Below, piece by piece: positions 38,101-45,771 of a stretch of 64,000 nucleotides of DNA. The stretch covers positions 115,995 to 179,994 of the forward strand of contig JAKPAC010000041.1 in the NCBI GenBank assembly GCA_029779645.1, written 5' to 3'. Position numbers and translations under genes: made by a program. Position 1 is the stretch's first letter. Each line of letters starts with the position of its first letter. Under the pieces are notes generated by a model. The model saw only the letters and a program-made list of their open reading frames with translations. It did not search any database and was not told where the DNA came from. The DNA is from Actinomycetes bacterium (GTDB taxonomy: Bacteria; Actinomycetota; Actinomycetes; Actinomycetales; Microbacteriaceae).

Positions 38101-40772
38101 GCGAGACGATCTCCGGCTGGCAGACGGCGATCTTCGCGACGCCCGTGGACGTCACGCCTGGCATCGAGTACACGGTGTCATATCTCGCCCCGGTCGGCGG
38201 CTACTCGGTGACCCCGGCGGCCTTCGCCACGTCCTCATCGCGTGGTCCGATCACCGTGCCGGAGCGCGCGGGTGTCTTCACCTACCAGGGCGGCTTCCCG
38301 TCGCAGACCTCGACAACGAGCTACTTCGTCGACGTGGTGTTCGAGCGATCGGTTCAGGGACCGTCGCTGGTCTCGACGTCGCCGACCGGGGGTGCGATCG
38401 ACGTGCCGGTCGACGCTGCCGTGTCTGCAACCTTCAGCGAATCGTTGACGGCGGCGCCGAGCATGCGAGTCACCGCCAACGGCGCAGCCGTCACGGGGAC
38501 AGTCACGCTCGACGCGAGTGGCCGAATCGCAACGTTCACGCCGGACGCCGCGTTCGCCAAGGGGGCGAACGTCGTGGTCGTACTCACAGGTGTGTCAGCC
38601 ACGTCCGGTCCCGGCCGCGACCGCACATGGGCGTTCGACATCGTGAACGACGCTGTCGCCTGGGACGGCTCATTCTTCGGCAACACCGTGCCGGCACCGG
38701 TCGGCTACGCTGCCGACGGGGTTCCGGTCGAGCTTGGGATGTCGTTCACCTCGGCGGTCGCAGGGCAGGTCACCGCGATCCGATTCCTGAAGGCCCCGGG
38801 AGACTCCGGCGCGCACACGGGCACGCTGTGGTCGAGCGACGGCACCGCGCTGGCTTCCGTCGCCTTCGGAGCCGGATCCGCCGAGGGCTGGCAGACCGCT
38901 TCCCTCGTCTCACCCGTCACGCTCGCGGCGGGGGCGAGCTACACGGTCTCGTACTTCTCCCCGCAGGGGAAGTATGCCTCGAGCGCGAAGTACTTCGCGT
39001 CGCCCGTCGTAAGCGGGCCGCTCACCGCGGGCACGAACAACGGTCTGTATCGGTACGGCGCCGGTGGCGTGGCCCCGGCAGCCTCGTGGCAGTCTTCCAA
39101 CTACTTCGTAGACGTCGTCTTCAGCGCGGGGACGCCGACCACCCCGGCGCTCGAAGTGACAGACGCGTCCCCCGACGGTGGCTCGGTGGCCTTGAACGCG
39201 TCGGTCAGCGCGACGCTCTCGGAGCACCGTGCCGACACCGATCTGGTTCTCACTGCCGGTGGGATCGTCGTGCCCGGCACGTCGAGCTACAGCGCCGCGA
39301 CCCGCACCGTGACCTTCGTCCCGAGCTCTGAGCTCGCGCTCGCGACGACGTACACCGCCAATGTTCGAGTCGGCGGACAATCGCTGAAGCAGTGGACGTT
39401 CACCACGGTCGAGCCGAACCTCGACGGCGTGGTCGGCAACCTCTTCGGCGAGACGGTGCCCGCGGTAGGCGCCATCACCGATACCGACCCGGTCGAGCTG
39501 GGCACGGCGTTCACGGTGGCCTACTCGGGGCGCGCCACGGCGATCCGCTTCTACAAGGGCGCGGCCAACACCGGGGCGCACATCGGTCACCTCTGGGGCG
39601 ACGACGGTTCGCTTCTGGCGACGGTCGCCTTCGAGAACGAGACGACGTCGGGATGGCAGCGGGCCGCGCTCTCGACTCCGGTGGAGGTCAAGCCGGGACG
39701 CACCTACGTCGTGTCGTACTTCTCGCCGGGCGGACGCTATGCGATGACCTCCGACTACTTCGCAGCGGATGTCACGAGCGGCTACATCACGGCTCCCGGC
39801 GGCAACAACGGGCGGTTCTTCTACGGACCCGCTGGCGGGATGCCGACGTCATCCTGGTCGGCGTCGTCCTACTTCGTCGATGCGGAAATCGCCTTCGGCA
39901 CCGCGCCCACCCCGACCCCGACGCCCACTCCGACCCCGACCCCGACGCCCACGCCGACGCCCACGCCGACGCCCACGCCGACGCCCACGCCGACCCCGAC
40001 CCCGACCCCGACGCCGGTCGTCGTGCAGTCCCGCGCGCCAGAGGCTTCTGCCTCGGATGTCGCTCCGACGGCACCGGTGACGGTCGGGTTCGACATGCAC
40101 CAGCCGAGCGCGGTGCTGGCGGTGTCTGGACCGGACGGCGCGATTGCCGGGTCGACGAGCTACGACAGCGCATCCCGCACTGTCACGTTCACTCCCGCGG
40201 CCCCGCTCGCATGGTCGACGCAGTACAGCGCGAGCGTCACCATTCCCGGGATGGACGTCACCGGCGGCGCATGGACGTTCACGACCGCCGCCGAGCCCGA
40301 GGTGCTGGGGGTCAGCACGATCTTCGGCGACGCGCTCCCGCAGAACGGCGCGTGGGACGACCCAGACGGCGTGCAGGTCGCGACGCGGTTCAGCGTCGAC
40401 GTCGCGGGCACCGCATCGGGCGTGCGCTTCTACAAGGGTGCGGCGAACACGGGCGCGCACACCGGCTACCTGTGGGACGCGAGCGGGACCAAGCTGGCCG
40501 AGGTGGTGTTCACTGGCGAGACGACGGAAGGGTGGCAGAAAGCCGACTTCGCGACACCGGTTGCGCTGCAGGCAGGCGTTGAATACCGTGTCGGGCTGCA
40601 CAGCACGACGGGTCGCTACGCCGTCGATCTCGGCACGCTCTCCGATGGCCTCGTGGCCGGGCATTTCACCGTGCCTGAGCAGGGGAGCGCCTTCACATAC
40701 TCCACTGGGTTCCCTGCCAGCCTGTCACGGAACAACTACTGGGTGGACGTGCTGTTTCTGCCCGCGACTTGA
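35157..40772 (+). CDS. Giant secreted protein: dimethylformamidase-like domain, Ig-like domains and five DUF4082 repeats
   Basis: 1871 aa. The ATG at 35157 follows GGGGA and begins a signal peptide (Arg-rich n-region, VGALLATFAVVASSLIAF, likely cleavage near ASAQA). Residues ~50-545 resemble the N,N-dimethylformamidase large-subunit-like domain (VLFQTSDPTWHAYNTYGG, FLSVGHDEYWSGAQR, FLTGNEGYW). An Ig-like domain (~550-640) is followed by five DUF4082 domains (starting ~644, 911, 1164, 1421 and 1715; hallmarks VRFYKGxxNTGxHTGxLW and GWQxAxF), separated by four Big_5-like domains and a (TP)18 linker. No LPXTG or PEP-CTERM tail is present. A surface or matrix glycan-binding adhesin is plausible; enzymatic activity is unproven. 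Confidence 0.88.
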   Translation: MGKLAPAEATIARRPRFGARVGALLATFAVVASSLIAFEPAASAQAASPCGPGVNAIVCENQQPGTDPDVWDIDGAGDPSIQGFATDISVNAGSRIDFKIDTDASNYTIDIYRTGWYQGLGARHIASLAPSAALPQAQPECISDLATELYDCGTWAVSAGWDVPATAVSGVYIASLKRTDTGGQSHIIFIVRQDGNTSDVLFQTSDPTWHAYNTYGGSDFYQGAANGRAYKLSYNRPFATRQGSEKRDFYFASEYATVRFLERNGYDVSYLAGVDTDRRGSELLNHNVFLSVGHDEYWSGAQRANMEAARDAGVNMQFLTGNEGYWRTRYEPSADPSRTDHRTLVSYKETWGNGKIDPASEWTGTWRDPRFAGAAQGGHSPENSLTGTMYMVNDVYLPVTVNSDEGKYRLWRNSGLDALPAGTSVELADQTVGYESNEDIDNGFRPEGLIRLSTTQGPTPQYLTDYGNTVTPGMTEHHVTLYRAASGALVFSAASVQWGWGLDSQHDGTKVPADPRMQQAQVNLLADMGAQPGSLMAGLVAATPSTDATPPVTHIETPLENQRLAHGSVVTVTGTAADAAGRVAGVEVSTDGGISWHPAKGTTNWTYSYVQQGFETATIIARAIDDSANFSATGVTRTVDVSGPYSALGDEQPTLASTDDPQSVEVGLQFTPDRDGFVTGVRFYKGPANTGVHTGRLWSSDGQQLAGVTFAGETATGWQTALFDAPVSVQAATRYVVSYTAPQGGYAYADEYWPYRGRASAPLTIASGVGAASPGVYGNAGAFPTSTWGNANYYVDAVFESTSQSPVRLAARQPAADATAVPVNSDVSAVFTRPVIPGSVALTVAHGANPVTGVVSYDEPTRTVRFVPAEPFAELTQYQVTLTATPVDGTAFDPGTPWKFTTATPELPEGECPCSLYKDTDRPLISSDIDTDSVTLGMRFSVTEPGLITGVRYFRGANNGGPHSGALWGPSGERLATVDFGGETISGWQTAIFATPVDVTPGIEYTVSYLAPVGGYSVTPAAFATSSSRGPITVPERAGVFTYQGGFPSQTSTTSYFVDVVFERSVQGPSLVSTSPTGGAIDVPVDAAVSATFSESLTAAPSMRVTANGAAVTGTVTLDASGRIATFTPDAAFAKGANVVVVLTGVSATSGPGRDRTWAFDIVNDAVAWDGSFFGNTVPAPVGYAADGVPVELGMSFTSAVAGQVTAIRFLKAPGDSGAHTGTLWSSDGTALASVAFGAGSAEGWQTASLVSPVTLAAGASYTVSYFSPQGKYASSAKYFASPVVSGPLTAGTNNGLYRYGAGGVAPAASWQSSNYFVDVVFSAGTPTTPALEVTDASPDGGSVALNASVSATLSEHRADTDLVLTAGGIVVPGTSSYSAATRTVTFVPSSELALATTYTANVRVGGQSLKQWTFTTVEPNLDGVVGNLFGETVPAVGAITDTDPVELGTAFTVAYSGRATAIRFYKGAANTGAHIGHLWGDDGSLLATVAFENETTSGWQRAALSTPVEVKPGRTYVVSYFSPGGRYAMTSDYFAADVTSGYITAPGGNNGRFFYGPAGGMPTSSWSASSYFVDAEIAFGTAPTPTPTPTPTPTPTPTPTPTPTPTPTPTPTPTPTPTPVVVQSRAPEASASDVAPTAPVTVGFDMHQPSAVLAVSGPDGAIAGSTSYDSASRTVTFTPAAPLAWSTQYSASVTIPGMDVTGGAWTFTTAAEPEVLGVSTIFGDALPQNGAWDDPDGVQVATRFSVDVAGTASGVRFYKGAANTGAHTGYLWDASGTKLAEVVFTGETTEGWQKADFATPVALQAGVEYRVGLHSTTGRYAVDLGTLSDGLVAGHFTVPEQGSAFTYSTGFPASLSRNNYWVDVLFLPAT
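39909..40016 (+). repeat. Hexanucleotide microsatellite encoding (Thr-Pro)18
   Basis: Eighteen ACNCCN hexamers (ACC/ACG/ACT plus CCG/CCC) without interruption. It forms the linker between DUF4082 domain 4 and the last Big_5-like domain. In-frame slippage would change linker length only. Confidence 0.95.
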
Positions 40773-40841
40773 CCGCTGAATTGCTGTGGCTGCGGAGTAC
40801 GATGACTGCTGCATGCCTTGGCGCGATTGAATGAGGAATCC

Positions 40842-41894
40842 GTGACTGGTCGATTGAGTGTTGCTGTTGTTGGCGCTGGGTATTGGGGGCCGAACCTGGC
40901 CCGTAACTTCCGCTCCAGCGCGGATTGGGATCTCGCTGTCATCTGCGATCTCGACATCGAGCGCGCCCAGCACGTCGCGGACAGTGTCGGCGGCGTGCCG
41001 GTGTCTGCGAGCCTCGACGAGGTGCTTGCCGACCCGCGAATCGACGCAATCGCCATCGCGACGCCGGCGCGCACCCATCATCCGATCGTCATGGCTGCGC
41101 TGAACGCAGGCAAGCATGTGATCGTGGAGAAGCCTCTCGCGGACGATCGGATCCGAGGAGCGGAGATGGTGTCCGAGGCGCGCGCCAGGGGCCTGGTGCT
41201 CATGGCTGACCACACCTACTGCTACACGCCCGCGGTGCTGAAGATTCGCGAGCTCATCGCAGACGGATTTCTCGGGGAGATTCTCTACGTCGACAGCGTG
41301 CGCATCAACCTCGGGCTCATCCAGCCCGACGTGGACGTGTTCTGGGATCTCGCGCCGCATGATCTTTCGATCATCGACTTCATTCTGCCCGGGGGTCTCG
41401 AGGGCACCACCGTCGCGGCGCAAGGCGCCGACCCGCTTCGCACCGGCAAGTCCTGCATCGGCTATCTGTCGATGCCACTTCCCGGCGGTGCGATCGTGCA
41501 TGTGCACGTCAACTGGCTCAGCCCGACGAAGATTCGGCAGATGGTGATCGGCGGGACCAAGCGCACGCTGGTCTGGGACGACCTGAACCCGCAGCAGCGA
41601 GTCAGCGTGTACGACCGCGGCATCGACATCGCCGCGCAGTCGGAGGCGACGACGCTCGATCGTCGCGCCGCGAACATCTCGTACCGACTCGGTGACACCT
41701 GGGCGCCCGCGCTCGAGGAGCATGAGGCGCTTGCTGGCGTCGCGCGAGAATTCGCCGCGGCGATCCGCGAAGGCCGAGACGCGCGAACCAGCGGCGAGTC
41801 CGGATTGCGCGTGCTGTCGGTGCTTGAGGCGGCGGCCGGCAGTCTGCGCGCCGGAGGCGCACCGCACCCCATTGATGTGACCGCAGCGAGTTAA
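40842..41894 (+). CDS. Gfo/Idh/MocA family sugar-nucleotide dehydrogenase
   Basis: 350 aa from the GTG at 40842, with GAGGAAT just upstream; the ORF-track TTG is less likely. Rossmann motif VAVVGAGYWGPNLARNF, then the EKP motif KHVIVEKPLADD, and catalytic-region residues VFWDLAPHDLSIIDFIL. Homologues next to DegT and acyltransferase genes (WlbA/WbpB type) oxidise C3 of UDP-GlcNAc-derived uronates with NAD, preparing it for amination. It is the first gene of an 11-gene operon in which nearly all junctions overlap or abut. A TACGAT -10-like box lies ~40 bases upstream. Confidence 0.88.
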   Translation: MTGRLSVAVVGAGYWGPNLARNFRSSADWDLAVICDLDIERAQHVADSVGGVPVSASLDEVLADPRIDAIAIATPARTHHPIVMAALNAGKHVIVEKPLADDRIRGAEMVSEARARGLVLMADHTYCYTPAVLKIRELIADGFLGEILYVDSVRINLGLIQPDVDVFWDLAPHDLSIIDFILPGGLEGTTVAAQGADPLRTGKSCIGYLSMPLPGGAIVHVHVNWLSPTKIRQMVIGGTKRTLVWDDLNPQQRVSVYDRGIDIAAQSEATTLDRRAANISYRLGDTWAPALEEHEALAGVAREFAAAIREGRDARTSGESGLRVLSVLEAAAGSLRAGGAPHPIDVTAAS

Positions 41895-41902
41895 GGGAAA
41901 AG

Positions 41903-42898
41903 ATGACAAAGCTTGAAGGAACGACCGTCCTCGTCACCGGGGGCGCGGGAACGATCGGCTCGACGCTCGTCGACCAGCTGCTCGACGCAGGTGTCGAACG
42001 GGTCGACGTGCTGGACAATCTTGTTCGAGGGCGCCTCGCCAACCTCGAGCAGGCGATGGCGAGCGGTCGGGTACAGCTGATCGAGGGAGATGTGCGCGAC
42101 GCGCGGCTCGTCGACGAGCTCGTCGCCGGCAAGGACGTGGTCTTTCACCAGGCGGCAATCCGAATCACGCAGTGCGCGGAGGAGCCCCGCCTGGCACTCG
42201 AGGTGCTCGTCGACGGCACGTTCAACGTGGTGGAATCCGCCGCGCGACACCAGGTGAAGAAGCTGGTCGCGGCATCGTCGGCGTCGGTCTACGGCATGGC
42301 GGAGCAGTTCCCGACGACCGAGCGACACCATCATCACAACAACGACACCTTGTACGGCGCGGCGAAGTCGTTCAATGAGGGCCTGATCCGAAGCTTCCGT
42401 GCGATGCAGGGACTCGACTACGTGCTGCTGCGCTACTTCAACGTGTACGGGCCGCGTATGGATGTGCACGGGCTCTACACCGAGGTGCTGGTGCGGTGGA
42501 TGGAGCGCATCGCGGACGGCAAGCCACCGCTCATCTTCGGAGATGGGCAGCAGACGATGGACTTCGTCTACGTGCCGGACATCGCGCGTTCGAACATCCT
42601 CGCGGCCGAGAGCAGCGTCGTCGAGGGCGTGTACAACATCGCGAGCGGGACGGAGACGAGCCTGCTTGAGCTTGCGCACGCGCTGCTGCGCGCCATGGAT
42701 TCCGACCTTCCCGTCGAGCACGGTCCAGAGCGCGCGGTGAACGGTGTGGTGCGGCGCCTCGCCGACACCACGGCCGCGCGCAACGACCTTGGCTTCGAGA
42801 CACAGGTTGGCCTGGAGGACGGGCTGCGAGCGCTCGTGGAGTGGTGGCGCCCTCAGCGCGAGGAGATCGCCGCGGGTCGTACGGTGGTGGCATCATGA
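41903..42898 (+). CDS. NAD-dependent sugar-nucleotide epimerase/dehydratase (extended SDR)
   Basis: 331 aa; the ATG follows AAGGGAAAAG, eight bases after the preceding stop. It has the Rossmann glycine motif LVTGGAGTIGSTL, the active-site YxxxK in TLYGAAKSFNE with SSASVYG (Ser) before it, and the substrate-side RYFNVYGPRMD and DFVYVPDIA typical of UDP-glucose/UDP-GlcNAc 4-epimerase-like enzymes. It likely converts or dehydrates a nucleotide sugar for the polymer; the exact substrate is not readable. An unusual HHHHNN run occurs just before the active site. Confidence 0.9.
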   Translation: MTKLEGTTVLVTGGAGTIGSTLVDQLLDAGVERVDVLDNLVRGRLANLEQAMASGRVQLIEGDVRDARLVDELVAGKDVVFHQAAIRITQCAEEPRLALEVLVDGTFNVVESAARHQVKKLVAASSASVYGMAEQFPTTERHHHHNNDTLYGAAKSFNEGLIRSFRAMQGLDYVLLRYFNVYGPRMDVHGLYTEVLVRWMERIADGKPPLIFGDGQQTMDFVYVPDIARSNILAAESSVVEGVYNIASGTETSLLELAHALLRAMDSDLPVEHGPERAVNGVVRRLADTTAARNDLGFETQVGLEDGLRALVEWWRPQREEIAAGRTVVAS

Positions 42899-44031
42899 GC
42901 CGCATCAATGTCATGTCGCCCTGGCTGGGCCAGGAAGAGGCGGACGCCGTCGCCGAGGTCATCGCGTCGGGCTGGGTCGCGCAGGGGCCCCGGGTCGCGC
43001 AGTTCGAGCGCGAGTTCGCGGCGTCGGTGGAGGTGCCGCACGCGGTCGCGACGACGAGCTGCACCTCGGCGCTGCACCTCGCGCTGATCGTGGTAGGCGT
43101 CGGTCCGGGCGACGACGTCGTGATCCCATCCTTCTCTTTCGTGGCCACCACGAACGCGGTGCGATACGTCGGGGCGAACCCGGTGTTCGCCGACGTCGAC
43201 CTCGAGACCGGAAACGTGACCGCGGCATCGATCTCGGCAGCGCTCACCCCGGCCACCAAGGCGGTCATCGCGGTCGACCAGGGCGGTGTTCCCGTCGACC
43301 TGGGCGCGATTCGGGCCGTGACCGATCCGCTCGGCATCGTCGTCGTCGAGGATGCCGCCTGCGGGGCGGGTTCCACCTACAAGGGGCGGCCCGTCGGCGC
43401 AACGGCCGAGATCGCCGCCTGGTCGTTCCATCCGCGCAAGCTCCTCACGACGGGCGAGGGTGGAATGCTGACGACCGTCCGTGAGGACTGGGCCGCGCGC
43501 GCGCGACACCTGCGCGAGCACGCCATGAGCGTGTCTGCAGCCGAACGGCACCAGTCCGTGCTGCCGCCGGCGGAGCAGTACACCGAAGTCGGCTACAACT
43601 ATCGGATGACCGACCTGCAGGCCGCGGTTGGCATCATCCAGCTTGGGCGCCTGCCCGAGATCGTCGCCCGACGTCGCGAGATCGCGGCGCGATACCAGGC
43701 CGCCATCGCTGAGATCCCCGGCCTGCGTGCGGTGCGCGACCCCGAGCACGGAACCGGGAACTTCCAGTCGTTCTGGGTCGAAGTCCTGCCCGAGTACCCG
43801 ATCAACCGCCAGCAGCTGCTTGAGGCGATGGCGCATGCCGACATCTCGGCGCGCACCGGCATCATGGCCGCCCACCGGCAGCCGCCATACCGGGCGCTCA
43901 CGCCTGAAGGCGGGCTGCCCGTGACCGAGCGGCTCACCGACAACACGCTGATCCTGCCGGTGTATCACCTGCTGACCGACGCCGAACAAGACCGTGTCAT
44001 CGCGGTGCTGCGAAGCGCCGGTGGACAGTGA
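42895..44031 (+). CDS. DegT/DnrJ/EryC1/StrS aminotransferase (first copy)
   Basis: 378 aa; the ATG overlaps the previous stop (ATGA). PLP aminotransferase of the sugar type: CTSALHLALIVVGVGPGDDVVIPSFSFVATTNAVRYVGANPVFADVD, then VVVEDAACGAG, and SFHPRKLLTTGEGGML with the PLP-binding Lys. It transfers an amino group to a keto sugar nucleotide (C3 or C4). The position after an SDR gene and before a PglD-like acyltransferase suggests a 4-amino (bacillosamine- or perosamine-like) branch, but a 3-amino branch is possible too. Confidence 0.91.
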   Translation: MSRINVMSPWLGQEEADAVAEVIASGWVAQGPRVAQFEREFAASVEVPHAVATTSCTSALHLALIVVGVGPGDDVVIPSFSFVATTNAVRYVGANPVFADVDLETGNVTAASISAALTPATKAVIAVDQGGVPVDLGAIRAVTDPLGIVVVEDAACGAGSTYKGRPVGATAEIAAWSFHPRKLLTTGEGGMLTTVREDWAARARHLREHAMSVSAAERHQSVLPPAEQYTEVGYNYRMTDLQAAVGIIQLGRLPEIVARRREIAARYQAAIAEIPGLRAVRDPEHGTGNFQSFWVEVLPEYPINRQQLLEAMAHADISARTGIMAAHRQPPYRALTPEGGLPVTERLTDNTLILPVYHLLTDAEQDRVIAVLRSAGGQ

Positions 44032-44032
44032 C

Positions 44033-44656
44033 GTGAACGGTGTGCTCCTGATCGGCGCGAGCGGTCTGGCGAGGGAAGTGCTCGCCGCGGGCATCGAGGG
44101 CGCCGTCGGCATCCTCGATGACGACGAGTCCAGGCACGGCCAGATCATCGGCGGAGTCCCGGTGCTCGGGGCGGTCGCCTCGGCAGCGGCGCGGGCGGAA
44201 GACCTGCTGATCACGATCGGCCCGAGCGGCGCGCGGCGCAAGGTCGTCGCGATGCTTGCTGCGCTTGGCGTCGCCGACGAGCGGTTCGCCACCTTTGTCA
44301 GCACCGGGGTCCGCCTCGGTGCGACGAGCGTCGTGGGTCGGGGATCCGTGATTCTCGACGGCACAGTGATCACGGCCGATGCGGCGATCGGACGCCACGT
44401 TGTGGTGATGCCCAACTGCACGATCACACACGACGATGTCATCGCCGACTTCGCGACCCTCGCGGCTGGAGTCAGCCTCGGCGGCACGGTGCGGGTCGGC
44501 GAGGCCGCCTACATCGGAATGAACGCCTCGGTGCGCCAGCAGCTGAGCATCGGCCCGAATGCCACAGTGGGAATGGGGTCCGTCGTGCTTGGCGACGTTC
44601 CGGCCTCACAGACATGGGCCGGTGTGCCCGCACGAGAATTGGGAGTACAAGCGTGA
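44033..44656 (+). CDS. PglD/NeuD-like sugar O/N-acyltransferase
   Basis: 207 aa from the GTG at 44033, which gives the usual N-terminus MNGVLLIGASGLAREVL; a GTG at 44021 is possible. The N-terminal small Rossmann-like domain (GILDDDESRHGQIIGGVPVLG) is followed by a left-handed beta-helix (VILDGTVITADAAIGRHVVVMPNCTITHDDVIADFATLAAGVSLGGTVRVGEAAYIGMNASV), ending VLGDVPASQTWAGVPAREL. This is the PglD layout; the His in TITHDD is the expected base. Likely acetylates the amino group made by the preceding aminotransferase. Confidence 0.9.
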   Translation: MNGVLLIGASGLAREVLAAGIEGAVGILDDDESRHGQIIGGVPVLGAVASAAARAEDLLITIGPSGARRKVVAMLAALGVADERFATFVSTGVRLGATSVVGRGSVILDGTVITADAAIGRHVVVMPNCTITHDDVIADFATLAAGVSLGGTVRVGEAAYIGMNASVRQQLSIGPNATVGMGSVVLGDVPASQTWAGVPARELGVQA

Positions 44657-45771
44657 CCCAGCAGGTGCCATTTCTTGACCTGGCAGCACAGTCGGCGGAG
44701 ATCGCCGAGGAAGTGCTGCCGACCTGGCGCGTGCAGTTCGAATCTGCGAACTTCGTGGGCGGCCCTGAGGTCGCAGCCTTTGAGCGGGAGTTCGCCGACT
44801 ACATCGGCGTCGACCATGTCATCGGCGTGTCGAACGGCACTGACGCGCTGGAGCTCGCCTTCCGCGCAACCGGTGTCGAGGCGGGCGACGAGGTCATCAT
44901 GCCCGCGAACACGTTCATCGCGACCGCCGAGGCAGTCTCGCGCATCGGCGCGGTGCCCGTATTCGTCGATGTCGACAGCGACTGCCTGCTGATCGACGCC
45001 GGCGCCGTGGAGGCGGCAGTCACCGAACGCACCCGCGCAATCGCGCCCGTGCACCTGTATGGGCAGACGGCGGCCGTTGAGTCGCTCGCACCGATCGCCG
45101 ACAAGCACGGGCTGGTCATCATCGAGGATGCGGCCCAGTCCCAGGGCGCGTCGTCGCACGCTGGGCGGGCTGGCGCACTGGGCCGAGTCGCCGCAACCAG
45201 CTTCTACCCGGGCAAGAATCTCGGCGCGGCCGGCGACGCCGGTGCCGTGCTCACCGACGATGCCGCCATCGCCGCCGTCGTGCGAAACATGGCCGCTCAC
45301 GGCAGCAGCGTCAAGTACGTGCACGACCGCATCGGCATGAATGCGCGGCTCGACGCGGTCCAGGCCACGGTGCTCCGTGCCAAGCTGCGTCGACTCGAGG
45401 GCTGGAACTCGGCGCGCCGCGCGGCAGCGGTGCGGTACGGGATGCTCCTCGGCGACATCGACGGTGTGGAGACGCCGCGCACGCGGGAGGGCAACATCGA
45501 CGTCTGGCACCTGTACGTAGTGCAGCTCGATGAGCGGGACCGGGTCGCCGAGGCGCTCACCGCCGCCGGCATCGGTGTCGGCATTCACTACCCGACCCCG
45601 GTGCACCTGACCGCGGCATACGCGGGCCTCGGGTACCGCGAGGGGCAGTTCCCCGTGGCGGAGGCCGCCGCAGCCCGGATCTTGTCGCTGCCGATGTTCC
45701 CGCACCTCACCGAAGAGCAGCAGGTGCTCGTCGCAGACGCGCTGCGTCAAGCAGTCGGCCATGGCGGATGA
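44653..45771 (+). CDS. DegT/DnrJ/EryC1/StrS aminotransferase (second copy)
   Basis: 372 aa; the GTG overlaps the previous stop (GTGA). It is the more canonical of the two copies: VPFLDLAAQ, FVGGPEVAAFEREFADYIGVDHVIGVSNGTDALELA, PANTFIATAEAVSRIGAVPVFVDVD, IAPVHLYGQTA, IIEDAAQSQGA, and SFYPGKNLGAAGDAGAV with the PLP Lys. It resembles WlbC/WbpE and QdtB/FdtB-type 3-aminotransferases. Together with the Gfo/Idh dehydrogenase and the WlbB/WbpD-like acetyltransferase it could complete a 2,3-diamino-uronate branch. Confidence 0.92.
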   Translation: MTQQVPFLDLAAQSAEIAEEVLPTWRVQFESANFVGGPEVAAFEREFADYIGVDHVIGVSNGTDALELAFRATGVEAGDEVIMPANTFIATAEAVSRIGAVPVFVDVDSDCLLIDAGAVEAAVTERTRAIAPVHLYGQTAAVESLAPIADKHGLVIIEDAAQSQGASSHAGRAGALGRVAATSFYPGKNLGAAGDAGAVLTDDAAIAAVVRNMAAHGSSVKYVHDRIGMNARLDAVQATVLRAKLRRLEGWNSARRAAAVRYGMLLGDIDGVETPRTREGNIDVWHLYVVQLDERDRVAEALTAAGIGVGIHYPTPVHLTAAYAGLGYREGQFPVAEAAAARILSLPMFPHLTEEQQVLVADALRQAVGHGG

